The notes below the pieces were generated by a model that was not told the origin of the DNA, searched no databases, and saw only the letters and a program-made list of their open reading frames with translations. A DNA stretch of 37,856 bases from positions 1 to 37,856 of the forward strand of contig CAYVCG010000011.1 in the NCBI GenBank assembly GCA_964449985.1, read 5' to 3'. Shown in pieces: positions 29,440 through 37,856 of the stretch. Position 1 is the first letter of the stretch. Each line of letters opens with the position of its first letter. The position numbers and the translations under genes are program-made. This stretch comes from CAYVCG01 sp964449985 (GTDB taxonomy: Bacteria; Bacillota; Clostridia; Lachnospirales; WRAX01).

Positions 29440-31189
29440 TCTGGCCATCCTCCTTATCAATAGCGCCAAACTTGCATACACGCTGGCAATGAGTACATCC
29501 AACGCACAGGGTTGGCTCAATGGTCAAATTGTCATTAACCTTGATAATAGCCGGACAACCGGTTTTCAAACATATATTGCATTTCTTGCATTTTTCTATA
29601 TTAATAGAGCATTTGCCCGTGTAAGCAGCTGATTTTAAAAGCGCACAAGGACGCTGCGCAATGATAACGGATACTTCTTCGGCAGCCAATTCTTGCTTAA
29701 CAAGCGCAGTAAAATCATCTGTGTTAAACGGATCAATAACAGTAACGCGTTTTACGCCAACAGCCTCGCACAGCAGTTTTAAGTTTATTTGCGTTGTCGG
29801 CTCGCCTTTGATCGTTTTACCGGTGGTTGGGTTTTCTTGATGTCCCGTCATACCGGTTATGGAGTTATCCAAAATAATAACGGTTGAATTTCCCTTGTTA
29901 TAAACAATATCTATAAGCGAGGTAATTCCGCTATGAATAAACGTTGAATCGCCAATAACGGCAACGGTTTTTTTGCTCATTTCGCCTTGGCGCGCTTTAT
30001 CCATACCATGAGCCATAGAAACACTGGCACCCATACAGACACAAGCATCCAAAGCATTAAGCGGCGATAAAGCAGCAAGTGTATAGCATCCGATGTCCCC
30101 ACTTACAACAACCTTCAAGCGGTTAAGCACGTTAAATACGGCTCTATGAGGGCAACCAGCACACATAACCGGAGGTCTTCCCGGGATTTGCTCATCCCTG
30201 GTCACAAATTCGGATTTCTTGTTTAATATAATATTGCTTATCATTTCTGCGCTGTATTCCCCAAGCAAAGAGAATTTTTCCTTGCCTATAACATTAATAC
30301 CGATAGCCTTGCAATGGTTTTCAATAACAGGGTCTAGCTCCTCTATAACATAACATTCGTCCACAGAAGCGGCAAAGTCCTTCAACAGCTTCTCCGGAAG
30401 AGGATAAACAATACCAAGCTTTAAATACGAAGCATTTTCTCCCAAAGCTTCCTTTGCATATTGATAAGCAATACCGCCTGCTATAACACCAATTTTTTTG
30501 CTGTTGTATTCAACATGGTTAAGCGGCGATGTTTCCGCAAGCTCTTTCAGTTTGTTTATACGATCCTCAACGATTATATGCCTTGCTCTTGCCATGGCGG
30601 GCATCATAACGTATTTTCCAGGATTCTTTTCATAAGGCTTTAATGCCACATCCTCCGGCTCGTTTATTTCAACAAGCCCTTGGGAGTGGGAAATACGCGT
30701 GGATAAACGGATAATAACAGGTGTGTCATATTCCTCACTCATCGCAAATGCTTTTTTTACAAACTCCTTGCATTCATTGCTATCAGCTGGTTCCAGCATA
30801 AGCGTTTTGCTGGCGTTTGCATAATGCCTACTATCCTGCTCATTTTGCGAAGAATGCATACCTTGGTCGTCAGCAACGCATATAACAAGCCCGGCGTTTA
30901 CGCCTGTATATGAAGCGGTGAACAATGGATCCGCCGCAACATTGAGGCCAACGTGCTTCATTGCGCATATAGAGCGTGCGCCTGCTATACTTGATCCGAT
31001 AACCGTTTCCATAGCAACCTTTTCATTAGGCGCCCATTCTGAATATATTTCTTTATACTGTGATATGTATTCTGTGATTTCCGTACTAGGTGTGCCGGGA
31101 TAAGCGGAAGCTACCTTTGCCCCTGCCTCAAATGCTCCCCGTGCAATCGCGGCATTGCCCAGCATCAAAACTTTTGTCGTGTTATTCAA
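29432..31189 (-). CDS. iorA: Indolepyruvate ferredoxin oxidoreductase, alpha subunit
   Basis: The TPP- and iron-sulfur-containing subunit. The N-terminal pyrimidine-binding domain begins 'MLGNAAIARGAFEAGAKVASAYPGTPSTEI'. The TPP core has 'GDIGCYTLAALSPLNALDACVCMGASVSMAHG' and 'GDSTFIHSGITSLIDIVYN...LDNSITGMTGHQENP'. The C-terminus carries two ferredoxin motifs, 'CKKCNICLKTGCP' and 'CVGCTHCQRVCKFGAI'. The 585-residue length is normal. The start is a TTG with AGGAG seven bases upstream. The enzyme needs low-potential ferredoxin, so this implies an anaerobe. In reverse it can carboxylate aryl-acetyl-CoA to arylpyruvate. Confidence 0.96.
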   Translation of the reverse strand: MNNTTKVLMLGNAAIARGAFEAGAKVASAYPGTPSTEITEYISQYKEIYSEWAPNEKVAMETVIGSSIAGARSICAMKHVGLNVAADPLFTASYTGVNAGLVICVADDQGMHSSQNEQDSRHYANASKTLMLEPADSNECKEFVKKAFAMSEEYDTPVIIRLSTRISHSQGLVEINEPEDVALKPYEKNPGKYVMMPAMARARHIIVEDRINKLKELAETSPLNHVEYNSKKIGVIAGGIAYQYAKEALGENASYLKLGIVYPLPEKLLKDFAASVDECYVIEELDPVIENHCKAIGINVIGKEKFSLLGEYSAEMISNIILNKKSEFVTRDEQIPGRPPVMCAGCPHRAVFNVLNRLKVVVSGDIGCYTLAALSPLNALDACVCMGASVSMAHGMDKARQGEMSKKTVAVIGDSTFIHSGITSLIDIVYNKGNSTVIILDNSITGMTGHQENPTTGKTIKGEPTTQINLKLLCEAVGVKRVTVIDPFNTDDFTALVKQELAAEEVSVIIAQRPCALLKSAAYTGKCSINIEKCKKCNICLKTGCPAIIKVNDNLTIEPTLCVGCTHCQRVCKFGAIDKEDGQNG

Positions 31190-31232
31190 GTTATCGCTCC
31201 TAACATAAATGTATCTCTAAGTATGTATTTTC

Positions 31233-32528
31233 TTATTGATTTCTAAGATCTAAAACTCTCTTTGATTTTCCTACGGTTCTTTCAATAGCCATCGGTTCTC
31301 TTAATCTGACCTTACAGTTTAAGCCAAGCACTGAATGCAGCTTCGCCTTCAATTTGTTTTCAAGAGCCTCAAGTTCGCTGTAGCGCTCAAGCAGGCTTTC
31401 GTCCACAACTTCGATTTGAACCTCAAGCACGTCCATACGGTCTTTCTTAGTTAAGACAAGCTGATAGAACGGGCTTATATGCTCCATACCGATTATAACG
31501 CCTTCGATTTGGGACGGATAAACGTTTACACCTCTAATAATAAGCATGTCATCGCTTCTGCCTTTACACTTCGTCATCCTTATGGAAGTGCGCCCGCATT
31601 TGCACTGTTCGGGAATAAGGCTCGTTATATCCTTTGTTCTGTAACGAAGCACAGGGAAGCCCTCCTTGTTTATCGTCGTGATAACAAGCTCACCCTCGGC
31701 ACCGTATGGAAGAACCTCTCCGGTTTCAGGGTTAATTACTTCTGGAATAAACAAGTCCTCAGCTATATGCATACCTACTTTGTGCTCGCATTCGCCGGAA
31801 ACGCCAGGGCCGCCGACTTCACTCAAACCGTAGTTTTCCAAAGCAAGTATACCGAGCTTTTTCTCTATCTCAGCGTTCATTTCAAGCGTATGCCCTTCTC
31901 CGCCGAACAAACCGTATTTAAGCTTTAAGTCTGATTTTTTATATCCATATTCCTCCAAAGCCTCTCCCATATAAACGGCATAAGATGGAGTACATATAAG
32001 GGCGGTTGTTCCAAAGTCTTTCATAACCATAAATTGCTTTTCCGTATTACCACCAGAAATCGGAATAACAGAAGCGCCCACTTTTTCCAAACCAAAATGC
32101 AGACCCAAAGCTCCTGTAAATAAGCCATAACCAAAAGCAATCTGGGCTATATCAGTATCATCAACGCCTGCCATTGCTATAAATCTAGCGCATGATTCAC
32201 TCCACATATCTATGTCATGCCTTGTATACCCAACGACTGTTGGCTTTCCCGTTGTTCCTGAAGATGCGTGAAGCCGCACAATCTCTTTAAGCGGAACTGC
32301 AAAAGTACCATACGGATAATGCTGACGCAAATCCTCCTTTGTGGTAAATGGTACACGTTTTAGGTCGTCCAGCGATGTGATTTTATCGCCGATGCCAGCC
32401 TCATCCAGCCTTTTCCTATAAAACTCAACGTTTTTATACACATGCTTAACCGTTGCTTTTAGTTGTTCCAGCTGAATATCATTCATTTTTTGCCTTGTTG
32501 CGCATTCCATTTCTTTGTTCCAAATCAT
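31233..32528 (-). CDS. paaK: Phenylacetate-CoA ligase family protein (upstream copy)
   Basis: The first gene of the operon. It has 431 residues and the same adenylation fold and motifs as the copy at 27508: 'VPFTTKEDLRQHYPYGTFAVPL', the ATP loop 'LHASSGTTGKPTVVGYTRHDIDMWSE', 'FGGEGHTLEMNAEIEKKLGILALENYGLSEVGGPGVSGEC', 'LRYRTKDIT' and 'GRSDDMLIIRGVNVYPSQIE'. The substrate pocket region around residues 205-245 differs from its paralogue (GGEGHTLEMN versus GAEPWTIGMR), suggesting different aryl acids. GGGAGGG lies just before the ATG. A weak promoter may lie between 32529 and 32592, after the ispH-rpsA terminator. Confidence 0.92.
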   Translation of the reverse strand: MIWNKEMECATRQKMNDIQLEQLKATVKHVYKNVEFYRKRLDEAGIGDKITSLDDLKRVPFTTKEDLRQHYPYGTFAVPLKEIVRLHASSGTTGKPTVVGYTRHDIDMWSESCARFIAMAGVDDTDIAQIAFGYGLFTGALGLHFGLEKVGASVIPISGGNTEKQFMVMKDFGTTALICTPSYAVYMGEALEEYGYKKSDLKLKYGLFGGEGHTLEMNAEIEKKLGILALENYGLSEVGGPGVSGECEHKVGMHIAEDLFIPEVINPETGEVLPYGAEGELVITTINKEGFPVLRYRTKDITSLIPEQCKCGRTSIRMTKCKGRSDDMLIIRGVNVYPSQIEGVIIGMEHISPFYQLVLTKKDRMDVLEVQIEVVDESLLERYSELEALENKLKAKLHSVLGLNCKVRLREPMAIERTVGKSKRVLDLRNQ

Positions 32529-32592
32529 GCTCTTTACCCTCCCTAATCAAAAGTTATATAAACATACAGCCCGAATAAGCGTTTACAACAAA

Positions 32593-32642
32593 AAACACCA
32601 TGGCTTTCACAGTGCAAAATTTAGCACTGTAAAATATGGTGT
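32593..32642 (-). terminator. Terminator of ispH-rpsA
   Basis: On the minus strand, a long imperfect stem of ACACCAT...ACAGTGC with GCACTGT...ATGGTGT and an ATTT-type loop is followed by TTTTTTGTTG. It lies about 30 bp after the stop codon. Confidence 0.85.
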
Positions 32643-32669
32643 CTATATAAAATTTAAGATATATTAAGC

Positions 32670-34667
32670 TTAAGCATTTTCAACATCTGCCGTTTCTTCC
32701 GAAGCAGCCACCGTTTCCTGAGCCACTTCTTCAGGCGTTTCAATATTTTCAACAACCTCTTCTTCCTTGGCAGGCTCCTCAGCGGCTTTTTTGGATAAAC
32801 TTATTTTCTTTGTTTCAAGGTTAATATCAGTTACTTTAACTTGAACTACTTGACCAATAGAAAGCTCATCTTCTGGCTTTTCAACACGTTTTTGAGAAAT
32901 TTGGGAAATATGAACAAGACCGTCTATACCTTCTTCCAACTCAACAAATGCGCCAAAAGGAACAATACGAACAACTCTGCCTGTTACTATATTTCCTACT
33001 GCGTATTTTTCAGCAGCATTAGTCCACGGATTATTGTCAACATTTCTTAATGAAAGGGAAATCTTTTCCTTTTCTTTATTAACCTCTAAAACTGTTACAG
33101 CAACTTTGTCGCCTTCTTTTAGAACATCAGTAACCTTTTTAACCCTGCCCCAAGAAAGCTCGGAAATATGGATAAGGCCGTCTACACCGCCTAAATCAAC
33201 AAATGCACCAAAATCAACGATACGGCTAACCGTTCCGTCTATTTTTTGGCCCGGCTCAATTGTTGAGAAAACTTTTTCCTTTTGCTCAGTCAACTGCTTT
33301 TTGGCAAGCTCTTTTCTTCCTGCGATAACACGGCGCTTTGCCTTATCAACCTCAAGAATGTTAAAATCAAGCTCTTGGCCTTTGAAAACACTCATATCCT
33401 CAACAAATCTATTAGAAATCTGGCTTGATGGAACGAACGCTCTTATGCCGTTAACAATAGCGATAACACCGCCCTTAACGACTTCAACAATTTTACCTTT
33501 AAACACAGCCTTTGTTTCAACGGCATCCTCAATATCTTCCATGCCTTTTTGAGAATCAACACGTCTTTTTGAAAGAAGAACGTTACCATCTCCGTCATTT
33601 ACTCTAATAACAAAAACCTCAACCTCATCACCAGGCTTAACAATATTAGCCGGGTTAACATCTGGGTCGTCACAAAATTCACCCTTTTGGATAAGACCGT
33701 CGGATTTAAAACCTAAATTTACAGAAACCTCGCCATTTGAAACTGAAATTACCGTCCCTTTAACAACATCGCCTGTATGTAAAGTAACAAACGTTTCGTT
33801 AAGCATTTCTTCAAATGATGGATCCTTTCCGTTTTCTAATTCACTCATTAGCAGTATAGCCTCCTTTATAGTAGCCGGCGGCGTTGACGCACCAGCGGTT
33901 ATACCAATTTTATCATCTGGCGAAAAAATATTCAACTCTAAATCTCCAATTGTTTCAATAAAATATACATGTTTACAATTTTTTCTACAAATTTCATACA
34001 ATTTTACGGAATTAGAGCTTTTTTTATCGCCAATAACAATCATTTTATCTACAACAGCAGACAATTTTTCCGCCTCTGCTTGACGCATAGCAGATGCTCT
34101 GCAAATAGTATTGTGCTTATCAAAAATAATATCTTTTTTAAGTAGCTCTTCTGTTATTTTCTGAAACATTTCCTGCGAAAAAGTGGTTTGAGCAACAAGG
34201 CAATATTCATGCCCCAGATCAAAAACAAAATCACCGATTTCATCAAAAGAAGCGAAAATTATCGCGTTTCCTCCTGCCCAGCCATTTATACCTATAACCT
34301 CCGGATGATCTGCACGCCCGGCGATAATGACCTTCTGGCCGCAGTCCACAGCAGATTTGACAATATTATGAATCTTTTTAACGTCCGGGCAAGTACAATC
34401 TATATAATCTATCTGTTTTTCGTCAAGCTGTGAATAAACTAACGGCGCAACGCCGTGAGAACGCAGGATGACCTTGCCGTTTGGCTTTTCGTCAAACCCC
34501 TCTATTATCTCGACACCTTTTTTTGCCAAATCGTCTGTTACAACCTTATTATGAATAATTGGGCCATAGCTGAATGCCTTGCCTAAGCGCGCTGTTTCAT
34601 ACGCGCATTCGACAGCCCGTTTCACCCCGAAACAAAATCCGGCAGTCTTGGCCAAAATGACCTCCAT
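32670..34667 (-). CDS. ispH-rpsA: HMB-PP reductase (IspH) fused to ribosomal S1-domain protein
   Basis: A bifunctional fusion of 665 residues. Residues 1-285 are IspH (LytB), the last enzyme of the MEP isoprenoid pathway: 'AKTAGFCFGVKRAVE', 'RSHGVAP', 'DCTCPDVKKIH', 'HNTICRASAMRQAEAEKL' and 'SSNSVKLYEICR...GITAGASTPPATIKEAI', with the three cluster-binding Cys. Residues 300-620 hold four S1 RNA-binding repeats ('GDVVKGTVISV', 'VFKGKIVEVV', 'GQKIDGTVSRIVDFGAFVDLGGVDGLIHISELSW', 'GNIVTGRVVRIVPFGAFVELEEGIDGLVHISQIS'). An acidic tail follows. This fusion is known in Clostridia. The ATG at 34667 matches the usual IspH start and has GGAGG ten bases upstream. Confidence 0.93.
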   Translation of the reverse strand: MEVILAKTAGFCFGVKRAVECAYETARLGKAFSYGPIIHNKVVTDDLAKKGVEIIEGFDEKPNGKVILRSHGVAPLVYSQLDEKQIDYIDCTCPDVKKIHNIVKSAVDCGQKVIIAGRADHPEVIGINGWAGGNAIIFASFDEIGDFVFDLGHEYCLVAQTTFSQEMFQKITEELLKKDIIFDKHNTICRASAMRQAEAEKLSAVVDKMIVIGDKKSSNSVKLYEICRKNCKHVYFIETIGDLELNIFSPDDKIGITAGASTPPATIKEAILLMSELENGKDPSFEEMLNETFVTLHTGDVVKGTVISVSNGEVSVNLGFKSDGLIQKGEFCDDPDVNPANIVKPGDEVEVFVIRVNDGDGNVLLSKRRVDSQKGMEDIEDAVETKAVFKGKIVEVVKGGVIAIVNGIRAFVPSSQISNRFVEDMSVFKGQELDFNILEVDKAKRRVIAGRKELAKKQLTEQKEKVFSTIEPGQKIDGTVSRIVDFGAFVDLGGVDGLIHISELSWGRVKKVTDVLKEGDKVAVTVLEVNKEKEKISLSLRNVDNNPWTNAAEKYAVGNIVTGRVVRIVPFGAFVELEEGIDGLVHISQISQKRVEKPEDELSIGQVVQVKVTDINLETKKISLSKKAAEEPAKEEEVVENIETPEEVAQETVAASEETADVENA

Positions 34668-34725
34668 TTTGAACATAACCTCCATCAATATTTGACAAAC
34701 TGCCATATAATATCCCATAATACAT

Positions 34726-34754
34726 ATAATACATTCATATATTAGTATAGTCAA
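34726..34754 (-). promoter_or_regulatory. Sigma-A promoter of ispH-rpsA
   Basis: On the minus strand, TTGACT (34754-34749), a 17-base spacer, then TATTAT (34731-34726). It lies in the 114-bp gap after plsC, so ispH-rpsA can be transcribed independently of the upstream genes. Confidence 0.75.
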
Positions 34755-34781
34755 TATTTTTTTAAATTTATTATTTATTGT

Positions 34782-35375
34782 TTATTTTACAAAATTTTTA
34801 CTTATCTGTAAAGCAGATATTTCTTCCATAACCTTTTCTGTTATATCGCTTAGCTGATCGGTTTTCAGTTTAACCCCTGCATATTCCTCAAGAGATATAG
34901 GTTTTCCAATGTTGATATAAGCCTCTGAAAAAAGCTTATATGAAGCTGTTATACATACAGGAACAATAGGCACGCCTGCTTTATAAGCAAATAATGCAAC
35001 GCCTGCCTTTGCTTGCTTCGTATCAAGCTCTTTAACCCTTGTTCCTTGAGCGAATATACCAACGGCAGCCCCTTCTTTAAGACGTGAAACGACTGTTTTA
35101 AACGCTGACATATCAGACGTACTCCTGTCTATTGGTATAGCAGTTAGATTTTTTAAAATCAAACCAAAAAACTTATTTTTAAACAATTCTTTTTTAGCAA
35201 TATAAGTTATGTGTCTTTTTATCCCAACCCCCAACAAAACAGGATCATTAAGGCTCAAATGGTTTGAGCATATAATAATGCCTCCTTCCGGGATATTCTC
35301 CGCACCGATAACATTTATCCTATAAAACAAATGAATATATATTGCAACCAAAAACCTTGCGATTGAATAAAACAT
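34782..35375 (-). CDS. plsC: 1-acyl-sn-glycerol-3-phosphate acyltransferase
   Basis: Adds the second acyl chain in phosphatidic acid synthesis at the membrane. The 197-residue protein has an N-terminal hydrophobic segment (about 2-20), the catalytic NHLSLNDP (HxxxxD motif, near residue 37), 'AIPIDR' and 'VGIFAQGTRV', where the usual FPEGTR motif has Ala-Gln in place of Pro-Glu, and 'GVPIVPVCI'. I chose the ATG at 35375, eight bases after AAAGGA; the in-frame GTG two codons earlier is less likely. It follows cmk by 26 bp, as in many Clostridia. Confidence 0.93.
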   Translation of the reverse strand: MFYSIARFLVAIYIHLFYRINVIGAENIPEGGIIICSNHLSLNDPVLLGVGIKRHITYIAKKELFKNKFFGLILKNLTAIPIDRSTSDMSAFKTVVSRLKEGAAVGIFAQGTRVKELDTKQAKAGVALFAYKAGVPIVPVCITASYKLFSEAYINIGKPISLEEYAGVKLKTDQLSDITEKVMEEISALQISKNFVK

Positions 35376-35401
35376 GTTCACAGTCCTTTCATATGGCTGG
35401 C

Positions 35402-36067
35402 TTAGCGCTTTTTATTTATCTGCATTATAACGGCATTTTTAACCGCCTCAACATCCATAGTGCTCGTATCTATAACAACAGCGTCATTCGCTTTTCTAAG
35501 AGGGGAATGCTCTCTATTCATATCGTTATAGTCTCTTTTGCGTATTTCACGTATTATTTCATTTATATCCGGATCAAAACCAAGCTGTTTAAGCTCATAA
35601 ACGCGTCTTTCGCTCCTTGCCTCAACGCTTGCATCCAAATATATTTTTACATCAGCATTGGACAAAACGTGGGTTCCAATATCGCGCCCGTCCATTATAA
35701 CATCGTTGTTTTCTGCTAGGCTACGTTGGATTTCCACCAGCTTTTTACGTACATCATTTATAACTGCAACCCTTGACGAAGCATCCGCAACAGCCTGAGA
35801 ACGAATAACGGTTGTAACGTCATCTCCGTTTAGGAATATCTTTTGAGTAAAATCGACGTATGAAACCTTTATATCTATCCCATCTAACAAGCGGACTATA
35901 GCTTCATGATCATCAAAGCTGACGCCCTTGTTCATAGCAAACAATCCGACAGCACGATACATCGCGCCTGTGTCTATATAAATAAATCCTAGTTCTTTAG
36001 CAACAGTTTTTGCAACCGTACTTTTTCCCGAACCACATGGCCCATCTATTGCAACCTGAAAACCCAT
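35402..36067 (-). CDS. cmk: Cytidylate kinase
   Basis: Phosphorylates CMP and dCMP with ATP. The 221-residue protein starts with the P-loop 'VAIDGPCGSGKSTVAKTVAKELGFIYIDTGAMYRAVGLFA'. It also shows 'VTTVIRSQAVADASSRVAVINDVRKKLVEIQR', 'DVIMDGRDIGTHVLSNADVKIYLDAS' and 'RDYNDMNREHSPLRKANDAVVIDTS'. All family motifs are intact. TTGGAGG precedes the ATG. It sits between aroH and plsC in one run of genes. Confidence 0.97.
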   Translation of the reverse strand: MGFQVAIDGPCGSGKSTVAKTVAKELGFIYIDTGAMYRAVGLFAMNKGVSFDDHEAIVRLLDGIDIKVSYVDFTQKIFLNGDDVTTVIRSQAVADASSRVAVINDVRKKLVEIQRSLAENNDVIMDGRDIGTHVLSNADVKIYLDASVEARSERRVYELKQLGFDPDINEIIREIRKRDYNDMNREHSPLRKANDAVVIDTSTMDVEAVKNAVIMQINKKR

Positions 36068-36095
36068 CTAAGCCTCCAAAAATATTTGACATTAA

Positions 36096-36458
36096 TTATT
36101 TACTCTTTAAATCCGGCCTTAACATTTTGGCTCCTTTTAAATAAACATGAACCATCTCATTCTGCTGTTTAATGGTCTTTACAGTGACCATGCACCTTAT
36201 GCATTTTTCCAGGCTGTTTTCGACAAACATCTCCTGCATACACATAAGCGAAGCATTCGTTATGCCCAGCCCCCTTGCAGCAACAGCAGGATAAGTGCTG
36301 GTCAAATCTTTTGTAGCCGTAAACAGTATTGACGTTATATCACCCAAATCCAATCCGTTTGCTGATATTATTTCCTCCAACATGATAGTTGTATCCCTCA
36401 AAATGTCTACCGTGCTATTATCAGTCGTAATTGCGCCCCTAATAGTTGCTACCGACAT
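36096..36458 (-). CDS. aroH: Chorismate mutase, AroH type
   Basis: Converts chorismate to prephenate for phenylalanine and tyrosine. The 120-residue trimeric AroH fold is recognised from 'VATIRGAITTDNSTVDIL' (active-site Arg), 'SILFTATKDLTSTYPAVAARGLG', 'CIRCMVTVKT' and 'VHVYLKGAKMLRPDL' at the C-terminus. GGGAGGGG lies before the ATG. It begins 12 bp after the flavoprotein gene, so the two are cotranscribed. Its product feeds the aromatic pool that the nearby ior/paaK operon handles. Confidence 0.95.
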   Translation of the reverse strand: MSVATIRGAITTDNSTVDILRDTTIMLEEIISANGLDLGDITSILFTATKDLTSTYPAVAARGLGITNASLMCMQEMFVENSLEKCIRCMVTVKTIKQQNEMVHVYLKGAKMLRPDLKSK

Positions 36459-36470
36459 TAAAACCCCTCC

Positions 36471-37694
36471 CTAAACATTTGAACCAGCGGTATAACCGGT
36501 TGAAAAAGCAATCTGCAAATTAAACCCACCTGTATAAGCGTCCACATCCAAAACCTCGCCTACAAAGTATAACCCATTCACAATTTTGGACTGTAGGGTT
36601 GATGGATCTATTTCATCAACACACACACCGCCGGAAGTTATAACAGCTTCGTTAAAGCCAGTGTTTCCAATGACTGTAAGTGTAAGGTTCTTTAGCAATC
36701 CAACAAGCCCAAGCCGCTCCTGCTTTGTAATCGCATTAACTTTTTTATCAGGTGAAATACCGGAAAGTTCAACAATAACAGGTATCATCTTCTGCGGTAA
36801 TAAATCGTCCAAACTGTTTCTGAAATCTTTATTAATATATTTCTCAAAATCCCTAAGAATTCGTAAGTCCAATTCCTTTTCCGATAGAGCAGGCTTTAAA
36901 TCAATACACAGCTTGCAATTTTTTTCGTATTTACCCATCAAATAACTGCTGGCGCTTAGAATAACAGGGCCGGACACACCAAAATGAGTAAACAGCATTT
37001 CGCCAAAATCATTATAAATACGTTTCTTTCCGTCAAACAATGTAATTGATATATTTTTAAGGCTTAACCCCTGTAATTCCCTAACCCATTCCTCTCCAAC
37101 CCGCAATGGAACTAGGGATGGATTTAATTTGGTCACCTTATGCCCCAACTGTTTGGCAAAACGATAACCATCGCCTGTAGAGCCTGTAGCTGGGTATGAC
37201 AAACCGCCGGTTGCGATAATTACAGCGTCAGCATTGTAACTCTTACCATTGACTAAAGCAATACCTATAACTCGTCCCTCTTCAACCAAAACTTCCGAAA
37301 CAGCAGAGCCCAGGACAGTCTTAACACCATTCTGCACACAATATCTTTTTAAGGCAGCAACAACATCGCTGGCTTTATCAGAGGCAGGAAAAACCCTATT
37401 TCCCCTTTCGGTCTTTGTGCTAAGCCCCAAACCTTTGAAGAAATCTATAACAGACTGACTATCAAAATTATAAAAAGAACTGTACATAAAATAGGGATTC
37501 GCCGTAACATTTTCTATCAGCGTTTCAACCGATGAGTTGTTAGTGAGGTTACAACGCCCTTTTCCGGTTATATATAGCTTTTTACCTAGTCTATCATTTT
37601 TCTCTAAAAGATAAACCTCATTCCCAAGCTCGGCCGCCCGGCCTGCGGCAATCATCCCTGATGCCCCTGCGCCAATTACTATTACTTTTTTCAT
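36471..37694 (-). CDS. NAD(P)/FAD-dependent oxidoreductase, HI0933 (YhiN) family
   Basis: A 407-residue flavoprotein. The FAD-binding N-terminus is 'KKVIVIGAGASGMIAAGRAAELGNEVYLLEKNDRLGKKLYITGKGRCNLTN'. Family motifs follow: 'GNRVFPASDKASDV', 'VIIATGGLSYPATGSTGDGY', 'LVPLRV', 'LFTHFGVSGPVILSAS' and 'TSGGVCVDEIDPSTLQSKIVNGLYFVGEVLDVDAYTGGFNLQIAFSTGYTAG'. The physiological reaction of the family is unknown. The gene is a frequent neighbour of cmk and ispH in Clostridia. The ribosome site is modest (GGGA). Confidence 0.93.
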   Translation of the reverse strand: MKKVIVIGAGASGMIAAGRAAELGNEVYLLEKNDRLGKKLYITGKGRCNLTNNSSVETLIENVTANPYFMYSSFYNFDSQSVIDFFKGLGLSTKTERGNRVFPASDKASDVVAALKRYCVQNGVKTVLGSAVSEVLVEEGRVIGIALVNGKSYNADAVIIATGGLSYPATGSTGDGYRFAKQLGHKVTKLNPSLVPLRVGEEWVRELQGLSLKNISITLFDGKKRIYNDFGEMLFTHFGVSGPVILSASSYLMGKYEKNCKLCIDLKPALSEKELDLRILRDFEKYINKDFRNSLDDLLPQKMIPVIVELSGISPDKKVNAITKQERLGLVGLLKNLTLTVIGNTGFNEAVITSGGVCVDEIDPSTLQSKIVNGLYFVGEVLDVDAYTGGFNLQIAFSTGYTAGSNV

Positions 37695-37777
37695 ATGATT
37701 TCCCGCTTTTTAATGTAATTATAACAAATAAAGTGTATCATAATTCCAATCAATGTCAATATTCAAAACAAAAATAT

Positions 37778-37809
37778 AAGCCCTTGCAAACGTCTATCTG
37801 CAAAGGCTT
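37778..37809 (-). terminator. Terminator of tRNA-Asn
   Basis: On the minus strand, AAGCCTTTGCA pairs with TGCAAGGGCTT with one mismatch, followed by a T-rich tract. It begins a few bases after the tRNA 3' end. Confidence 0.75.
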
Positions 37810-37816
37810 TAAAAAA

Positions 37817-37856
37817 CTCCCCGAGTAGGATTCGAACCTACGACCCTCCGGTTAAC
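37817..37856 (-). tRNA. tRNA-Asn (GTT), 3' part only
   Basis: The minus strand enters the window at the anticodon: GTT-AA, then the 3' anticodon strand CCGG. Next come the variable loop, the T arm GTAGG-TTCGAAT-CCTAC, and the 3' acceptor strand TCGGGGAG. The 5' half lies beyond the right edge. CCA is not encoded. The Asn identity rests on GTT at positions 34-36 and on similarity to known Firmicutes tRNA-Asn. Confidence 0.85.

Noticed and set aside
33034..33552. Plus-strand frame of 172 codons inside ispH-rpsA
   Set aside because: Antisense to conserved S1 repeats, Ser/Thr-rich, no ribosome site; a shadow.

Overview
The window looks like chromosome from a low-GC member of the Clostridia (Firmicutes). 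The evidence is strong AGGAGG-type ribosome binding sites, near-consensus sigma-A promoters, an IspH-ribosomal S1 fusion, a type 3 (archaeal/eukaryal-like) prolyl-tRNA synthetase, a T-box leader, and indolepyruvate ferredoxin oxidoreductase. Finer placement (for example Oscillospirales) is only a guess. A run of 100 Ns at 7657-7756 shows it is a scaffolded draft assembly. Nearly everything is on the minus strand except 21.06-25.41 kb.

Layout. (1) 1-4.9 kb is a loose set of small accessory genes: a partial metallophosphoesterase, two small membrane proteins, a lipoprotein, a YcxB-like protein, a GNAT acetyltransferase and a DUF3800 protein. (2) 5.0-8.8 kb holds tRNA-Leu(CAA) and a secreted GH78 alpha-L-rhamnosidase interrupted by the gap. 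(3) 9.0-20.9 kb is a branched-chain amino acid cluster, transcribed ilvN-ilvC-cimA-leuC-leuD-leuB-ilvE-ilvD-(GyrI-like)-ilvB behind a T-box leader whose specifier reads best as Ile AUC. Citramalate synthase takes the place of threonine deaminase, so LeuCDB probably serve isoleucine as well as leucine; no leuA or ilvA is present. (4) 21.0-25.4 kb on the plus strand has an NdpA-family nucleoid protein, an ABC-F ATPase and ProS. (5) 25.4-26.9 kb has a possible 50-residue Cys-rich protein, convergent with and touching proS, and an orphan FrhB-like iron-sulfur protein. (6) 27.0-32.5 kb is an operon paaK-iorA-iorB-paaK-ACT for interconversion of aryl acids, aryl-CoAs and arylpyruvates. (7) 32.6-37.7 kb is a conserved clostridial housekeeping run: HI0933-type flavoprotein, aroH, cmk, plsC, ispH-rpsA. 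The window ends inside a tRNA-Asn.

The least explained signal is a dispersed element of about 120-128 bp, with three full copies and one half copy. It has TGTCGACAA-type inverted ends and two GC-rich inner palindromes. In at least two copies it sits between direct duplicates of a terminator-like hairpin, and the duplicated hairpin differs from copy to copy. This looks like a small non-autonomous element that enters Rho-independent terminators and duplicates them. One half copy abuts the ilvC stop codon. No CRISPR array, integrase, transposase or defence system was recognised.
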